A stretch of 64,000 nucleotides of DNA from Lepus europaeus. Lineage: Eukaryota > Chordata > Mammalia > Lagomorpha > Leporidae. Location of the stretch: assembly GCF_033115175.1 (NCBI RefSeq), contig NC_084838.1, positions 63,580,468-63,644,467 of the forward strand. Reading direction: 5' to 3'. Position 1 is the first letter of the stretch; the number at the start of each line of letters is the position of its first letter. Positions 1 to 11,512 of this stretch are shown piece after piece. Under the pieces are notes generated by a model, which was not told the DNA's origin, ran no database searches, and saw only the letters and a list, made by a program, of their open reading frames with translations. The translations under genes were made by a program, and so were the position numbers.

Positions 1-1408
1 AACATACCCCAATATGCTAAGGGCCCCATTGTCACTTCTCTTGAATTCCATTTGCTGATTCTAGTGAAACTACATTTCTCCTGAATGAGAATCCCTTTAG
101 CTCTTGCTGCTACATTCTATTCATCAGCAAAGTAATAAATATAGATACTGGCTATTTGAAACATATGCATGTTTGCAGCTTTTGTTCTAAAAGTTGCAAT
201 TGTAAGCAATATTCCCTTTTTGGTGAATTACTTTAAAAATCCAACATTGTATATCTTTTTATTCCTTTAAAATTCTCCCACAGCTTAGAGTGTAATAAAT
301 CTGCAAAATATCTGTCAGGAAATTTAGATGTGTTAAATGGGCATTCGGTCCAGCTGATAGTAACTGAATTGATAATAGCAATGTAATACTTCCCAATTGC
401 TTCTAAGAAGAGATTTACTTCTCTTCATCACATCAAGTCAAAGATAAAGGTCTTAAAATTAACTTTCATGTACTATCCTCCATAACCTCTTATATGCACT
501 TTTTGAAGTATTCTCTGGAGGCCTTTTTTTAATTCAAAAGTTTTGATTAATAACGTAATACCTGTACATTTTTATGAGGTGTAGTGTAATACTTTAATAC
601 ATACACCCTGTATAAACGAGTCAAACCAACTAACCAGTCTTTCACTATTCTTATCCATTTCCTTATTTGGAGTTTACCAGTGTCCCAGCATACTTGTACT
701 TGTCAGTATTCCCTAACAAGGAAATAGTCTCCTCACTTCCTCCTGACAATTATCAGCCCTGGTTTTACCTTATTCAGTTTTCCTATATCTCTTAAATATG
801 CATTGTTGTCTTAGAATCCATTTATATTCTTGTCTATGATGTTCCCACAGGTCAGAGACAGGCAAGCAACTTTCCAATTGTCCAAAGTCGGCCCACATCT
901 ATTTTATTATGCACAATAGCTAATATAGACTTTTATATTTTAAGGTGTTGCACAGAAAAGAAGACTAAGCAACAGAGAACAGGTGGCTTGAAACAAAAAT
1001 GATTTATTTTAACAATTGTTAATAACTAGTTACTTTAGAAATAATGTGCTGATCTCTGTTGTAGGGTTGCTGCAATTATTAAAACATAACTAGGCTTCAA
1101 GACTAGGATGCAGATATGTACCACATGAGGATTCTTGGAAGCCATGGAGAGGCCGCAACCTGTAGTATATTCATCTCTGAAAAACAAAGAAACCACAAAA
1201 TTCTCTGGTTGCATCTCAATCAAATGAGGTGTTAGCTAAGGTCAATGTGCAAGTATAAAGTCTAGTATAAATATTTTTAACTGACATAAAATCTGAGGTA
1301 CCATATGATGTGTAATATTCAAGCAATATAAATCTGTCTTTTCAAACATTTGTCATTTCTTTATAGTGAAAATAGTCAAAATCCTTTATTCTCATTTTTA
1401 AACACACC

Positions 1409-1447
<39 letters not shown>

Positions 1448-4020
1448 CACATTATTGCTATTTACACTCACTGCATTGTGCAATTGAACACCAAAACTTC
1501 ATTTAATCAGCCTTTATGTTTACTATCTAATTGAGTGAAGTTGAGATATAGTTAAGATAAAGTGAACTCTTTCTTGTAACTTTGTTTCTAATAAGGAAAA
1601 TCACTGTTGAAATTAATATCTACATAAGTTCTTTCCTTATGATAAATTGCTTGAATGAAACATGACTTTTACATGTTAATGTATATTTGTTTTAAAATAG
1701 ATATTCATAACATTTATATAATTAGGTACACATAAATAAATATATCTGAAACTTGGAGCCTTTCTCACTAGATAATAAAATGTGCTCATGCATATTATGA
1801 AAAGAAACTATGTTGGATTTCAAAATTTTTGTGCTAAAGTAAATTTATTTTATTACATTTCCACTAAATTTTTGAAATCCTCTCATGCATATGCCTAATT
1901 TAAAAGGTAATGAAAGCCAAAGAAAGAATGCAGTCTTGATTTTAGCTTGTTTTGAAACCAACCTCTTTTCTGAAACAAAGAATGAGATGTTTTTACTCAG
2001 GAATATCACCTGATTATGTTAATAATATAGCATTTGAAAGTGCTTAAATATGATTTTAAATGAACAAAGTTGTTTACCCTGAAAAATTGGGTGACTGTTT
2101 TTACTTTCTGGCAGTAGAAGAGGTTCCATTATTTCAAAGGTTACATTATACCTCTGGTGAGAGGTTGATATAAACAAGCAGTCGATTTCCTGGGAATGAA
2201 AGCAATCAGAAGGCAGTTACATTCATGTAAACCCAGAAAACGTCTAGAAAGCATTTGTCTCAAGGTGAACTATAATGTACTAAGAGTGTATATTATCTAA
2301 GCATCCACTTGCCAATACAAACATAGAAAAAAAAAAGACTTTAAAAGATTTAGGAAAATTCTTTTCTTTGCATGCATTTGGCAAGCAGGGAATAATGATC
2401 TTGGTTTTCTGTCCTGCCTAGATGATTGGCAGAGTAACACAAACAGTACAAAAATTAAATGCTTTTACCAACACACTCTTCCCATGGTCATTGGTGTAGC
2501 AAATGGAATTGCTGAACAATGGCCCACCTGCCTCCTCCAAAAACACATGCAGATGTTTATCAATCAAGCAAATATTTATTTCCCTTGTGAGGATGCACTA
2601 AGCACCATTTGAGCCAAACTGTTAAAGAAGCAGACGCCCTCTCATTACCATCTCCCACTCATTTTCTCTGTCCACAGCAATCTATACTTACCATTCTGAG
2701 ACAAAGTTGTACCATCCACTTGAGAATGTGAGGGTTCATTAATCTGGCTACTGCTGTTAGGACTATATATGACAACAGCCCTATTCTTCCCCTAACATAT
2801 TATATGTTACCCACAAAGAGTTCTTGGTTTCTCTGAAGCTACCAATTTTCATCACCATTGCTAAAATTTGAAATGAAATACTAACTCTTTTAGGTGATTT
2901 CCACACAACAGATTTAACAAATTAATTAAGGGCTTCAATTCTACTTGTAAAATATATTGATGAAAGCATTTGCTAATATACTAACCTTTTTAAACCTACA
3001 TGCATTATTTGCAGACCAAGGGTTTACTAAGTTTGCATGCAAATCAGTTTAATCTAGGTCTAATATTTCTTTCGCATGATTCGATTAAACCATATGTACA
3101 CCAAAAATATGCATATAAAATCAAAAAATAACACACATATTCAAAATAATTATTTTGTTGAAATTGTTGAGTGGTTTTGATATTGTGCATATTGTGAGAA
3201 AAATCACCAACTGGAATACATATGAGAATAAAATTATCTTCATCAGTATTACTAAGCACATCTTTAAAAGAGCTGAAACCATTTTTAATACAATTATATA
3301 AGACATATACATATATAATTTTACTGGAGCTTAACAAAAATATAAACCTTGTAAAATTATATATGTATATGTGCATATCCCTAATTTATTGAAGAATATT
3401 TGTATAAAATTTTATGTCGCTATATAGGTGTGCATCTAAATATACTTTTTAAAAATTAGTGTCAAGTGGTAGATTTTACAATTCTCCACACAAATCCTGC
3501 TTCAGTGAATGACTGTGACATGGGCTGTTGAATATGCTGATGGAAGACCACCTTCAACTCTTGAGGATCTTCAAAGCAAGGGCTGTCTTGGTATATGGCT
3601 CAATGTTACACTGTACTGGGCTAGTCCATCTGTAATAACAAATTGGAACTATATAGCGCTGCCATAATCAAGCAAACTGGATAATTCTTAAGAGTCATTC
3701 TTATTCCAAAGGTTCAAATTTTAGCATTAGCAAGGATGGTATTGAGTTGCAGCATAACTCAACTTTTGCACTATCCGATGTCCTTCAATTGTCTATAAAT
3801 ACTAATCAAAATTCCCCCATTAGTCAGAAACTTGCAAATCCAATTCTTTCTTAGACTGTAAAACCTAGCCTTCATCATTTTGTTTTTACCTTGATCGCTT
3901 GGCTCATGATTGTCATTGGAGACACGGTAACTGGCAACAGGTGAATAAAAATATATGAGTATAACACCTGGTATGGGGGAATAATGACATTAATAATTAA
4001 TTTGTTATTGGTTCCAAGTG
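1..4020. other. AT-rich DNA without recognised genes or repeats
   Basis: Low-GC sequence with stop codons in all frames; the longest open frames are around 60-110 codons and show no protein-like composition. It contains a (TA)n tract near 1414-1445. I recognise no SINE, LTR or L1 segment. Very old, unrecognisable repeats could be present. Confidence 0.6.
1414..1445. repeat. (TA)n microsatellite
   Basis: About 16 uninterrupted TA dinucleotides in AT-rich DNA. Confidence 0.95.
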
Positions 4021-4029
4021 GAACAATGT

Positions 4030-4059
4030 CATGTGTGTGTGTATGTGTGTGTGTGTGTA
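4030..4059. repeat. (TG)n microsatellite
   Basis: TG dinucleotide run with a few interruptions, about 80 bp upstream of the tandem LTR pair. Confidence 0.9.
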
Positions 4060-4140
4060 GAATGTGTTGCTGCAATGCCAGAAATCAAGAATGCTTTCTG
4101 TAGAAAAATTTCAGTTTTATTCCATTCAATGCTCTCTCAG

Positions 4141-4403
4141 TGTGGTGGAATGAGAAGGCCATGCCAAGATGGCCACTGGCAATGGAGCCTGGCTGGCAAC
4201 AGGCTGTGATTGGTTAGGGCATATAAAACCCCTTGACCGGATTGGCTGCCTCGGCTATGTAAGCTGCTGTACCAACTGAAATAAACGAGTCTGCAGGCTT
4301 CTTGCCTCTGGCCTGCTTTCACCCAACTCCCAGGGTCTGTGTGATGACTCCACACCTCTTGCCCCCATCAAGCTCCTCCTATCAGAATGAATGCACAGCA
4401 ACA
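4141..4403 (+). mobile_element. Upstream LTR of the tandem (263 bp)
   Basis: Starts TGTGGTGGAATGAG and ends GCAACA. It has one copy of a 38-bp U3 unit containing ATTGG (inverted CCAAT box), a decayed TATA region (GCTATGTAAGC) and a polyadenylation signal AATAAA at 4280-4285, giving a recognisable U3-R-U5 order. It is 38 bp shorter than the downstream LTR, exactly one U3 unit. Confidence 0.85.
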
Positions 4404-4416
4404 TCTGGTGCCCAAA
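4404..4416 (+). promoter_or_regulatory. Retroviral primer binding site remnant between two LTRs
   Basis: Directly after the LTR end comes TC then TGGTGCCCAAA. TGGYGCCCAA is the start of a lysine-tRNA-type primer binding site, allowing one CpG-decay change. The provirus at 29-32 kb has a related site in the same position. The next LTR starts at 4417. Confidence 0.75.
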
Positions 4417-4717
4417 TGTGGTGGAATGAAAAGGACATGCCAAGATGGCTGCTGGCAATGGAGCCTTCCTGGCAACAGACTGTGATTGGATGGCTTTGGA
4501 AACTACCTAGCAACAGGTTGTGATTGGCTAGGGCATAAAATGCCCCTTGACCAGATTGGCTGCCTTGGCTATATAAGCTGCTGTACCAACTGAAATAAAT
4601 TAGTCTGCAGGCTGCTTGCCTCTGGCCTGCTTTCACCTGACTCCTGGGGTCTTTGTGGTGACTCTGCGCCACTTGCCCTGACTGAGCTCCTCCTCTCAGA
4701 ATGAATCCACAGTAACA
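4417..4717 (+). mobile_element. Downstream LTR of the tandem (301 bp)
   Basis: Same family as the upstream LTR, but with two tandem U3 units (4465-4502 and from 4503), each with an ATTGG box. It has an intact TATA box (GCTATATAAGC, 4568-4578) and AATAAA at 4594-4599. It ends CAGTAACA. The two-unit layout matches the 3' LTR of the provirus at 28993-29323. Confidence 0.85.
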
Positions 4718-4726
4718 TTTCAGTAT

Positions 4727-5508
4727 TTTTTAAAGATTTATTTATTTATTTGAAAGTCAAGAGTTGTTATATATTTCTGTTAGCCATCACAGAGCACACT
4801 GGACACTGGAGTAAGGGAAAGAGTTTATTGGGGAAAATGCAGCAGAATGGAGGGGAAGGGCAAATAGGGAAACAGAGAGCAAGAAAGGAAGAGGAGGAGA
4901 GAAGAGAGGGAAGTGAGAAAGGAGAGAAGGCTAGAGAGAGTAAACAAGAGAGAAGCTAAGAGAGAGGAGCCAAGAGAGCCACGTGTTCAGGAACAGGTCC
5001 TTTTAAAACTTTGCCTGAGGGAGGGCAGGGAGCAGGAGCAGTGAATCCCATTAGCATGGGTTGTGGAGCTTGACAACAGAGATTGGGTCATGTGGCCACC
5101 TGGCTTCCAACAATGGTGGCGGGGGCTAGAGCTTGGGATGTAGATCAGGTGTAGATCACGTCATAGATAAAACTGCCAGTTTCCTAACAAGAGTTACACA
5201 GAGAGAAGTAGAGACAGAGTGAGAGAGACAGAGAGAAAGACAGAGAGAGGTCTTCCTTCTGCTGGTTCACTCCCTAATTTGGCCTCAACAGCCAGATCTG
5301 AGCCAATCCGAAGCCAGGAGACAAGAACCTCTTTGAGTATCCCACGCGGGTACAGGGGTCCAAAGACTTGGGCCATCTTCTACTGCTTTCCCAGGCCGTA
5401 GCAGAGAGCTGGATCTGAAGTGGAGCAGCCAAGTCTTGAACCAGTGCCCATATGGGATGCTGTTACTGAAGGCAGCTGCTTTACCCACTACACCTCAGTG
5501 CTAGCCCC
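4727..5508 (-). mobile_element. C-SINE, antisense, split by a solo LTR
   Basis: Begins with the A-tail complement (TTTAAAGATTTATTTATTT), breaks at 4764, and resumes at 5195 with GAGTTACACAGAGAG; the tRNA-like head ends near 5508 (CAGTGCTAGCCCC). The intervening 4765-5189 is a later LTR insertion. Confidence 0.9.
4765..5189 (-). mobile_element. Solo LTR, class I-like, inserted in a C-SINE
   Basis: A 425-bp block with TG...CA ends (TGTTATAT ... CCTAACA as read on the plus strand) is flanked by a perfect 5-bp duplication AGAGT (4760-4764 and 5190-5194) and splits a SINE at a single point. On the minus strand it starts TGTTAGGAAACTGG and carries AATAAA (complement at 4824-4829) followed by a short U5, the order of a retroviral LTR. 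A 130-bp purine-rich stretch lies in the plus-strand reading. No internal sequence remains, so it is a solo LTR. Class I (gammaretrovirus-like) is inferred from overall look; a 5-bp TSD would also fit ERVL. Confidence 0.8.
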
Positions 5509-5809
5509 CAGGACAGCCTGGCCTGTCATACTGTCCCATTTTGCAGCATCTTTAATTAAGATTTGATTGATTTTAGAGTCTGAAGTTTGGGAAATGCGCC
5601 CCAATTTCATGCCCAATTCCTGAAGGGTTTTTCAAACTACAGAATTTCCCATTGAATTAGGAGAGACTCTTATTGTGTAGGCATAGTAGCATGATTTTTT
5701 TCCTTCTTCCTCATAATTTCTTCCTTTTCCTTAGCAGGTAATTATCTGAAGGGCATTTCTGGGTTTTTTGTTTGTTTGTTTCTTATAGTTAAACATTAAA
5801 TCTTGTCAC

Positions 5810-6130
5810 TGTTTTTTTTTATCCTTTTATGTTAATGTGACATTAATGCAAAAAGGACAGATTCAGTATAGTTCTTAGATACAATTCTAACAATGTAATG
5901 ATAGTCCCTTCCTCCCTTCCTCCCTCTCCCTCTCTTTCTCCCTTCCTTCCATTTTTCCTTCTCTCTCTTGCTTTCTCTGTTTTTGAGAAAACACCTTTTT
6001 AATTTACTTTATATACACTTTATATACATTTATATACATAATTTACTTTATATACATTTTAATTTATGTTATGTCAATATTTATTGCTCCATTAAATAAA
6101 GAGCTCAATAAATAAAAATTTAAAAGACTC
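5810..6130 (-). mobile_element. Old L1 3' end, antisense
   Basis: Shares an order of blocks with 9045-9360 and 45785-46275: a CAGATTCA-TAGAT-CAATTCTAA segment, a long pyrimidine tract (CCTTCCTCCC), then TTTTGAGA and TACTTCACC. The purine-rich run in the sense direction is typical of L1 3' UTRs. No coding part remains. Confidence 0.6.
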
Positions 6131-6487
6131 TACTTCACCTGGAATATAGGCAAGTGAAAAGATAACAATTTCATTTATATACAGTAAATTTTTAAAACAT
6201 TATAAATCATTAAAACTACAGAAGTAGGTCATTCTTAAGCACTGGTTTCACAAAGATATACAGCAAAATGAAAAACTATATTTGCAGCAATGTTGATACA
6301 CACAGGAATTTCTTTCATTTTTAATTTTATTTCCTTTTTTAATTACAGTCCCCCCAAATAAGGGAAAATATGCAGTATTTGTCCTTCTGAGTTAGGCTTA
6401 TGTCACTTATGTCCAATTTGATGCAAATGATAAAATTTCATTATTTTTATAGCTTAATAATATCCCATTGCATAAATAAATATAGAG

Positions 6488-6747
6488 GGAAATGGTGTTA
6501 TGGTATAATGGGTAAAGCTACTGCTAGCAAAGCCAGCATCTCACATGGGCCCTGGTTCCTTTACTGGCAGCACTGTTTCCACTCCAGCACCCTGCTAATG
6601 GCCTGGGAAAGCAGAAGAAGATGGCCTAAGTATTTGGGTCCCTCCCACCCATGTGGAAGACCTGGATAAACTCCTGGTTTCTGGCTTCAGCCTGACCCAG
6701 CACTGGTTATTTTGTCCATCTACAGAATAAACCAGTGAAAAATTGCA
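6488..6747 (+). mobile_element. C-SINE, sense, diverged
   Basis: Recognised by the order GTGTTATGGTATAATGGGTAAAGC, CATCTCACATGGGC, GCCTGGGAAAGCAG, GACCTGGA and AACCAGTG. The A-rich tail has been replaced by the (CA)n(TA)n tract that follows. Confidence 0.85.
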
Positions 6748-6750
6748 CAG

Positions 6751-6794
<44 letters not shown>

Positions 6795-6795
6795 T
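6748..6795. repeat. (CA)n(TA)n microsatellite at a SINE tail
   Basis: About 12 CA followed by about 11 TA dinucleotides at the junction between a SINE 3' end and an antisense L1. Confidence 0.95.
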
Positions 6796-7150
6796 TCTTG
6801 AGCTTTTTATAGATTCTGTATATTAACCCTTTATCAGTTGCATAGTTTGCAAATATTTTCTCCCCTTCTATCAGTTTTCACTTTGCTGAGTGTTTCTTTT
6901 GAAGTGCAGAAGCTTCTCAGCTTGATGTAATCCCATTTGTCAATTTTGGCTTTGATTGCCTGTGCTTCTGGAATCCTTTCCAAGAAGTCTTTGCCTATGC
7001 AATGTCTTGCAGCTTTTTCCAAATGTTTGCTGGTAACTTGATCATATTGTGTTGTAGATTTAGGTCTTTAATCCATTTTGAGTGGATTTTGTCTAAGGTG
7101 TAAGGTAGGGGTCTTGTTTCATACTTCTGCATGCTGATATCCAATTTTCT

Positions 7151-7503
7151 TTCTTTTTTTGACAGGAAGAGTGGATAGTGAGAGAGAGAGACAGAGAGAA
7201 AGGTCTTTCTTTGCCGTTGGTTCACCCTCCAATCGCCGCCATGGCCGGCGCGCTATGGCCAGTGTGCTACGGCCAGTGCACCATGCTGATCCAAAGCCAG
7301 GAGCAAGGTGCTTCTCCTGGTCTCCCATGCGGGTGCAGGACCCAAGCACTTGTGCCATCCTCCACTGCATTCCCGGGCTACAGCAGAGAGCTGGCCTGGA
7401 AGAGGAGCAACCGGGACAGAATCCGGCGCCCCAACCGGGACTAGAACCCGGTGTGCCGGTGCCACAGATGGAGGATTAAACTGTTGAGCCGTGGTGCTGG
7501 CCT
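7151..7503 (-). mobile_element. C-SINE, young type, antisense, nested in L1
   Basis: Poly-T then GACAGGAAGAGTGGATAGTGAG, ending in the tRNA-like head (GAGCCGTGGTGCTGGCC). Flanks GATATCCAATTTTC (7136-7149) and GATATCAAATTTTC (about 7504-7517) form a TSD with one mismatch. Open frames of 70-106 codons across it are by-products of its GC-rich body. Confidence 0.95.
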
Positions 7504-7869
7504 GATATCAAATTTTCACAGCACCATTTTTTGAAGAGACCTCTCCTTGCTCTGGAGAATAATTTTAGCTCCTTTGTTATAAAAAAAAAAGTTGGTTGTA
7601 GATGTGTAGATTTATTTCAGAAGTTCCGTTTCTCTTCCACTAGTCCATTGTCTGGTTTTGTGCCATTACCAGGATATTTGATTATTACTGCTCTGTAATT
7701 TGTCTTGAAATCTGGTATTGTGATGCCTGCAGCATTATTTTTGTTTTATAGGATTGGTTTAGCTATCTAGGGTCACTTGTGTTTCCATATGAGTTTTAGC
7801 ATCAATTTTTCTAGATCTGAGAATAATGTTATTGGTATTTTGATTGGTATTGTATTGAATCTGTAAATT

Positions 7870-8208
7870 ACTTTTTTTTTTGACAGGCAGAGTGGACAGT
7901 AGAGAGAGAGACAGAGAGAAAGGTCTTCCTTTTCCATTGGTTCACCCCCCAGTGGACACTGCTGCCGTTGTGCTTCGGCCAGCACAAGGTGCTGATCCAA
8001 AGCCAGGAGCCAGGTGCTTATCCTGGTCTCCCATGCGGGTGCAGGGCCCAAGGATTTGGGCCATCCTCCACTACACTCCTGGGCCACAGCAGAGAGCTGT
8101 AGTGCAAGAGGGGCAACTGGGACAGAATCCAGTGCCCTGACTGGGACTAGAACCCAGGGTACCAGCGCCACAGGTAGAGGATTAGCATATTGAGCAGCAG
8201 TGCTGGCC
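7870..8208 (-). mobile_element. C-SINE, young type, antisense, nested in L1
   Basis: Poly-T, GACAGGCAGAGTGGACAG, and tRNA-like head ending GCTGGCC. AATTACTTT occurs on both sides as the probable TSD, and the L1 frame continues across it. Confidence 0.95.
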
Positions 8209-8730
8209 AATTACTTTCAATAGTATGGACATTTTGATGATATTGACTCTTTCCTTCCATGAACATGGAATAAATCTCCATTTTTATGTCTTTTTTACTT
8301 CTTTCTTTAATGTTTTATAATTTTCATCATAGATATCTTTGACATCCTTCATTATAATTATTCCAATTTTTGTGCCTCTTATGAATCAGACAGTTCTTAA
8401 AAGTTCTTTCCTTACAAAGGCAATCTCTGTATACACAAAGGTTATTGATTTGTGTGTGTTGATTTTATGTCCTGCTACTTTACCAAATCTTGCATAAGTT
8501 CCATTATTCTTTCAGTGTATTCTTTTGGAACCGCTGGGTATAGAATCATGTCATTTGTAAACAGGGATAGTTTTTTGTCTTCCTCTCCAATTTGTATCCC
8601 TTTCATTTCTTTTTCTTGCCTAAGGGCTCTTGCTAAAACTACCAGAACTATATTATACAGCAATGGTGAGAGTGGGCACCCTTGCTGGTTCCAGAGCTTA
8701 GAGGGAATCTTCAAACATGCCTTTTTAATA

Positions 8731-9044
8731 CATTATAAAAATAATGCATCCTAAATTTATCTAATTCTGATTGTAAATAGTAGCTATCCTGTCTAATATA
8801 TCCAGTGCTTTCCAGTATTCTAACTTTGAGTTTTTCGCATATAACTTAAGAAATATATTTCCAAACACACTTTACAAATAAAATCACTGAAATATTTTCC
8901 AAAATCCAGATAACTCTATCATCACTAACACAATACAAAGATACTTTTTAAAAAGATTTAGTATGAAACATGGTCAAGATGTAGAGTAATTGAAACCTTG
9001 ACACATTTCTGTTGGGATAGCAAACAAGTTTTGACAGTTTGGTC
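8731..9044. other. AT-rich spacer
   Basis: About 310 bp between two L1 fragments; no feature recognised. Confidence 0.5.
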
Positions 9045-9360
9045 ATTTTTTTATTATTTATTTTTAATTAGTTTTTAACAGATTCAACATGCTTTATAGA
9101 TTCAGTTCTAAGATCATCATATTTGCATACTCCCTCCTTCCACCCTCTAACCCCCTTTTCTCTTTCCCACCCTCTCTCCTTCTCTTTCTTTTGTTTTTAG
9201 TTTTTGAGATGATATATTTTAAATTTACATTACAGTGAAAAACTTAATACTTCACCAAATAAGAAATTTAACAAATGAAAAGCAAAATGACCCTAGTTTA
9301 GTGGGAATACAGACAGTGGTCAAAAATAACAAAATTGAATGAAAAAATGACCATGACACA
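9045..9360 (-). mobile_element. Old L1 3' end, antisense
   Basis: Second copy of the block order seen at 5810-6130 (TTTTTAACAGATTCAACATGC, pyrimidine tract CCTCCTTCCACCC, TTTTTGAGATGATAT, TACTTCACC). No coding part. Confidence 0.6.
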
Positions 9361-9714
9361 AACAGGAGAATTGATAACCAATTTGGGGCATAGTCTTACA
9401 TGGAGAAAGATCATTTTAGCATTATTAAAGAAAACATAACACTGAAAACAACTCACATTTCTGTATATTCATACAAAAGAATTCCATTCATTATGAAAAT
9501 AAACCCATTACAGATAAATGTATCCATAGGAAGAACCTTAAAACACAAACCAGAGTTCATATAATATAATTCTATTTACATAAAAATGGCAAAATAAAGA
9601 GGTTTTTAAGTATCCATATAAATATGGTAAAATATTTTTTTCAAAAAAATGGAATATTTAATTTAAAATTCAGTAATCACCCTAAATGAATACAGTCCAA
9701 CATCTGTTTCTCAG
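9361..9714. other. A-rich segment, unassigned
   Basis: A-rich sequence between an L1 3' end and the L1 5' UTR-like region. It may be old L1 3' material in sense, but I cannot place it. Confidence 0.4.
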
Positions 9715-10180
9715 GATATATGGCTGTGTGACAGGATTGAGGGTCTAGGCCTACTCCAGGAAACCCTGGTGCCAGACTGGAACCTATGGATTGAAGCTAA
9801 AAGAAAAGTCCTGTCTACCCAGCCTCTAGATTAGATTCAATGAGCCTAGGAACCCAACCTTATGTACTCAGACATCAAGTCCACCAAAGTACAGGACAAA
9901 AGTCATCATGGATTCAAACTCCAGATCCATCCAAATTTTCCCTGGCACTAGGATGAGACCAGCACCTGGCTATCCCCTGCAGATTCAGGTTCATGACCTA
10001 GCCCAGCACTGCAGAACTAACTTTAAGGCCATCCCTCATAGATACAAACCCTAGGTCCACCTTTATGAACACAGATCCCATGCTCATCCCACAGAGTCAA
10101 TCAGCAAGTCCACACAGTAAAGCTAGGAATTAGTGCCAATCCCACAGGTACAGATCTCAGGTTTACCCACCTTCTGACTC
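9715..10180 (+). repeat. Degenerate ~30-bp minisatellite in L1 5' UTR
   Basis: Successive units end in variants of TCCACC/CATCC and begin with a CAGATNCAAA-like block (for example near 9908, 10038, 10060, 10088 and 10145). Units have diverged strongly, so copy number is uncertain. Confidence 0.55.
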
Positions 10181-10379
10181 ATGCACCAAACCAAGATGAC
10201 TGTGGTTTATAGACGTAAGATCTCCATTGTTATCATGTCAGATAGCATGCCAAGAATTTCCAGTTAGACTGATTCATGAAGGACTTCGACAAGGCAAAGC
10301 CAATCTGAAAGGACTAGAATAAGTTTAAAATATTTGAGATGTGTAAATGTTGACTTAAAATAATAATAATGAAGCATGA

Positions 10380-10680
10380 GCAGCTGAAGTTGTGGAACAG
10401 CAGGTTAAGCTGCAACTTGTGATGGTGGGACCACAAATCAGTGTGCTCTTTTGAGACCTGACTGTTCTGCTCCAGATCTAGCTTCCTGCTATTGCACCTG
10501 GAAAAGAAAAAGAAGACAGCCCAAGTTTTGGGGCTCTTGTCATCCTTGTGAAAAACCAGGATGGATTTCTTGACTTTTGGCTTCTGGTTTCTTGGTCTCA
10601 TTTTGGGAATGAACCAATGGATGGACAATATCTCTTTCTCTTCCACTCCATTACTTTGTCTTTCAAATAAATAAAACATC
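10380..10680 (+). mobile_element. C-SINE, sense, diverged
   Basis: AGCAGGTTAAGCTGC head, CTCCAGATCTAGCTTCCTGC, GAACCAATGGATGG, and tail CTTTCAAATAAATAAA. Confidence 0.85.
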
Positions 10681-11197
10681 AAGAATTTAGAGTAAAAATA
10701 AATAGGAATAGCCAAGGATATATGATATCTCTAAGAAAAAAATTTATTTCCACATAGCTGACCCTAAAGACTTGAATGTCTGTGAACTACCTAGCAATTA
10801 TTTCAGCTATAGCAAAGATCTTCAGCAAGATTTAAAACAATGCAAAATTATATTAAGTATAATAAATTACAAAAATACAAAATTTAACAAAGATTGAAAT
10901 AATATATAAAAAACATCAACCAGCAATTCTTGAGCTGAAAAAATATCATGGATACAATGAAAAATGCAACAGAAAACATCATTAGCAAAATTGCTCAAGA
11001 AGGTTAAATAATGTGTGAATTTGACACAAGATTACTTGAAAATATACAATCACAGGAGAAAAGAGGAAAATCAAATGAAAGGAAATGAGATAAGACAGCC
11101 TGGTTTATGGGCTAATATCAAAAAAGTAAATGTTTGAATTGTCAGTTCCATGAAGGAAGAGAAAGATAAAGTCATAGAGCTTTATTTAAAGCAAAAC

Positions 11198-11512
11198 AGG
11201 TGAATGTGTGACATAGCTGGTAAAGCTACTTTTTGTGTTGCCTGCATATCACAGTGCTGGTTAGAGTATCAGCTACTCCATTTCCAATCGGGCTTCCTGC
11301 CAGTGTGGCCTGGGAAGCAGTGAATGCTATCTTAAGTACTTGGGAGCCTGTCACTTACATAGGAGACCCAGACACTGTTCCTAGCTCCTGGTTTAAGATT
11401 AGCCCATCCTGGCTATTGTGGCTATTTGAGGAGTTAGGCAGTGGATGGAAGATATTTATTTCTCTCTCTCTTTCTCCTTGCCTTTCAAATAAATGGATAA
11501 ATTATCTCTAAA
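11198..11512 (+). mobile_element. C-SINE, sense, diverged
   Basis: Head GTGACATAGCTGGTAAAGC, middle GTGGCCTGGGAAGCAG, GGAGACCCAGA, and tail CCTTTCAAATAAATGGATAA. It interrupts the ancient L1. Confidence 0.9.

Larger units (their letters stand above)
4141..4717 (+). mobile_element. ERV2-type LTR-PBS-LTR tandem (internal region absent)
   Basis: Two LTRs of one family lie head to tail, separated only by 13 bases that read as the start of a primer binding site. The unit begins TGTGGTGGAATG and ends AACA. Flanking hexamers TCTCAG (4135-4140) and TTTCAG (4718-4723) differ at one base and look like an aged 6-bp TSD, the size usual for class II (betaretrovirus/IAP-like) elements. All of gag-pro-pol and the polypurine tract is missing. 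The same LTR family bounds the provirus at 28993-32182, which supplies the reference for its ends. Inference: either a deletion product of a provirus or an element integrated in this form. Confidence 0.85.
6796..8730 (-). pseudogene. L1 ORF2 fragment, antisense, with two nested SINEs
   Basis: Minus-strand translation gives L1 ORF2 segments in the right order: near 8475-8714 the reverse transcriptase block QGCPLSPLLYNIVL followed by a mutated FADD box (FTND in place of FADD), and near 6834-7022 the C-terminal block with [18 protein letters not shown]. Frames are broken by stops and by SINE insertions at 7151-7503 and 7870-8208, each with its own TSD. The element is 5' truncated near 8730 and lacks a clear 3' UTR. 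The catalytic aspartate change means no active enzyme. Confidence 0.9.

Noticed and set aside
6400..6669. 89-codon plus-strand frame
   Set aside because: Its second half is C-SINE sequence and the first half is AT-rich filler.
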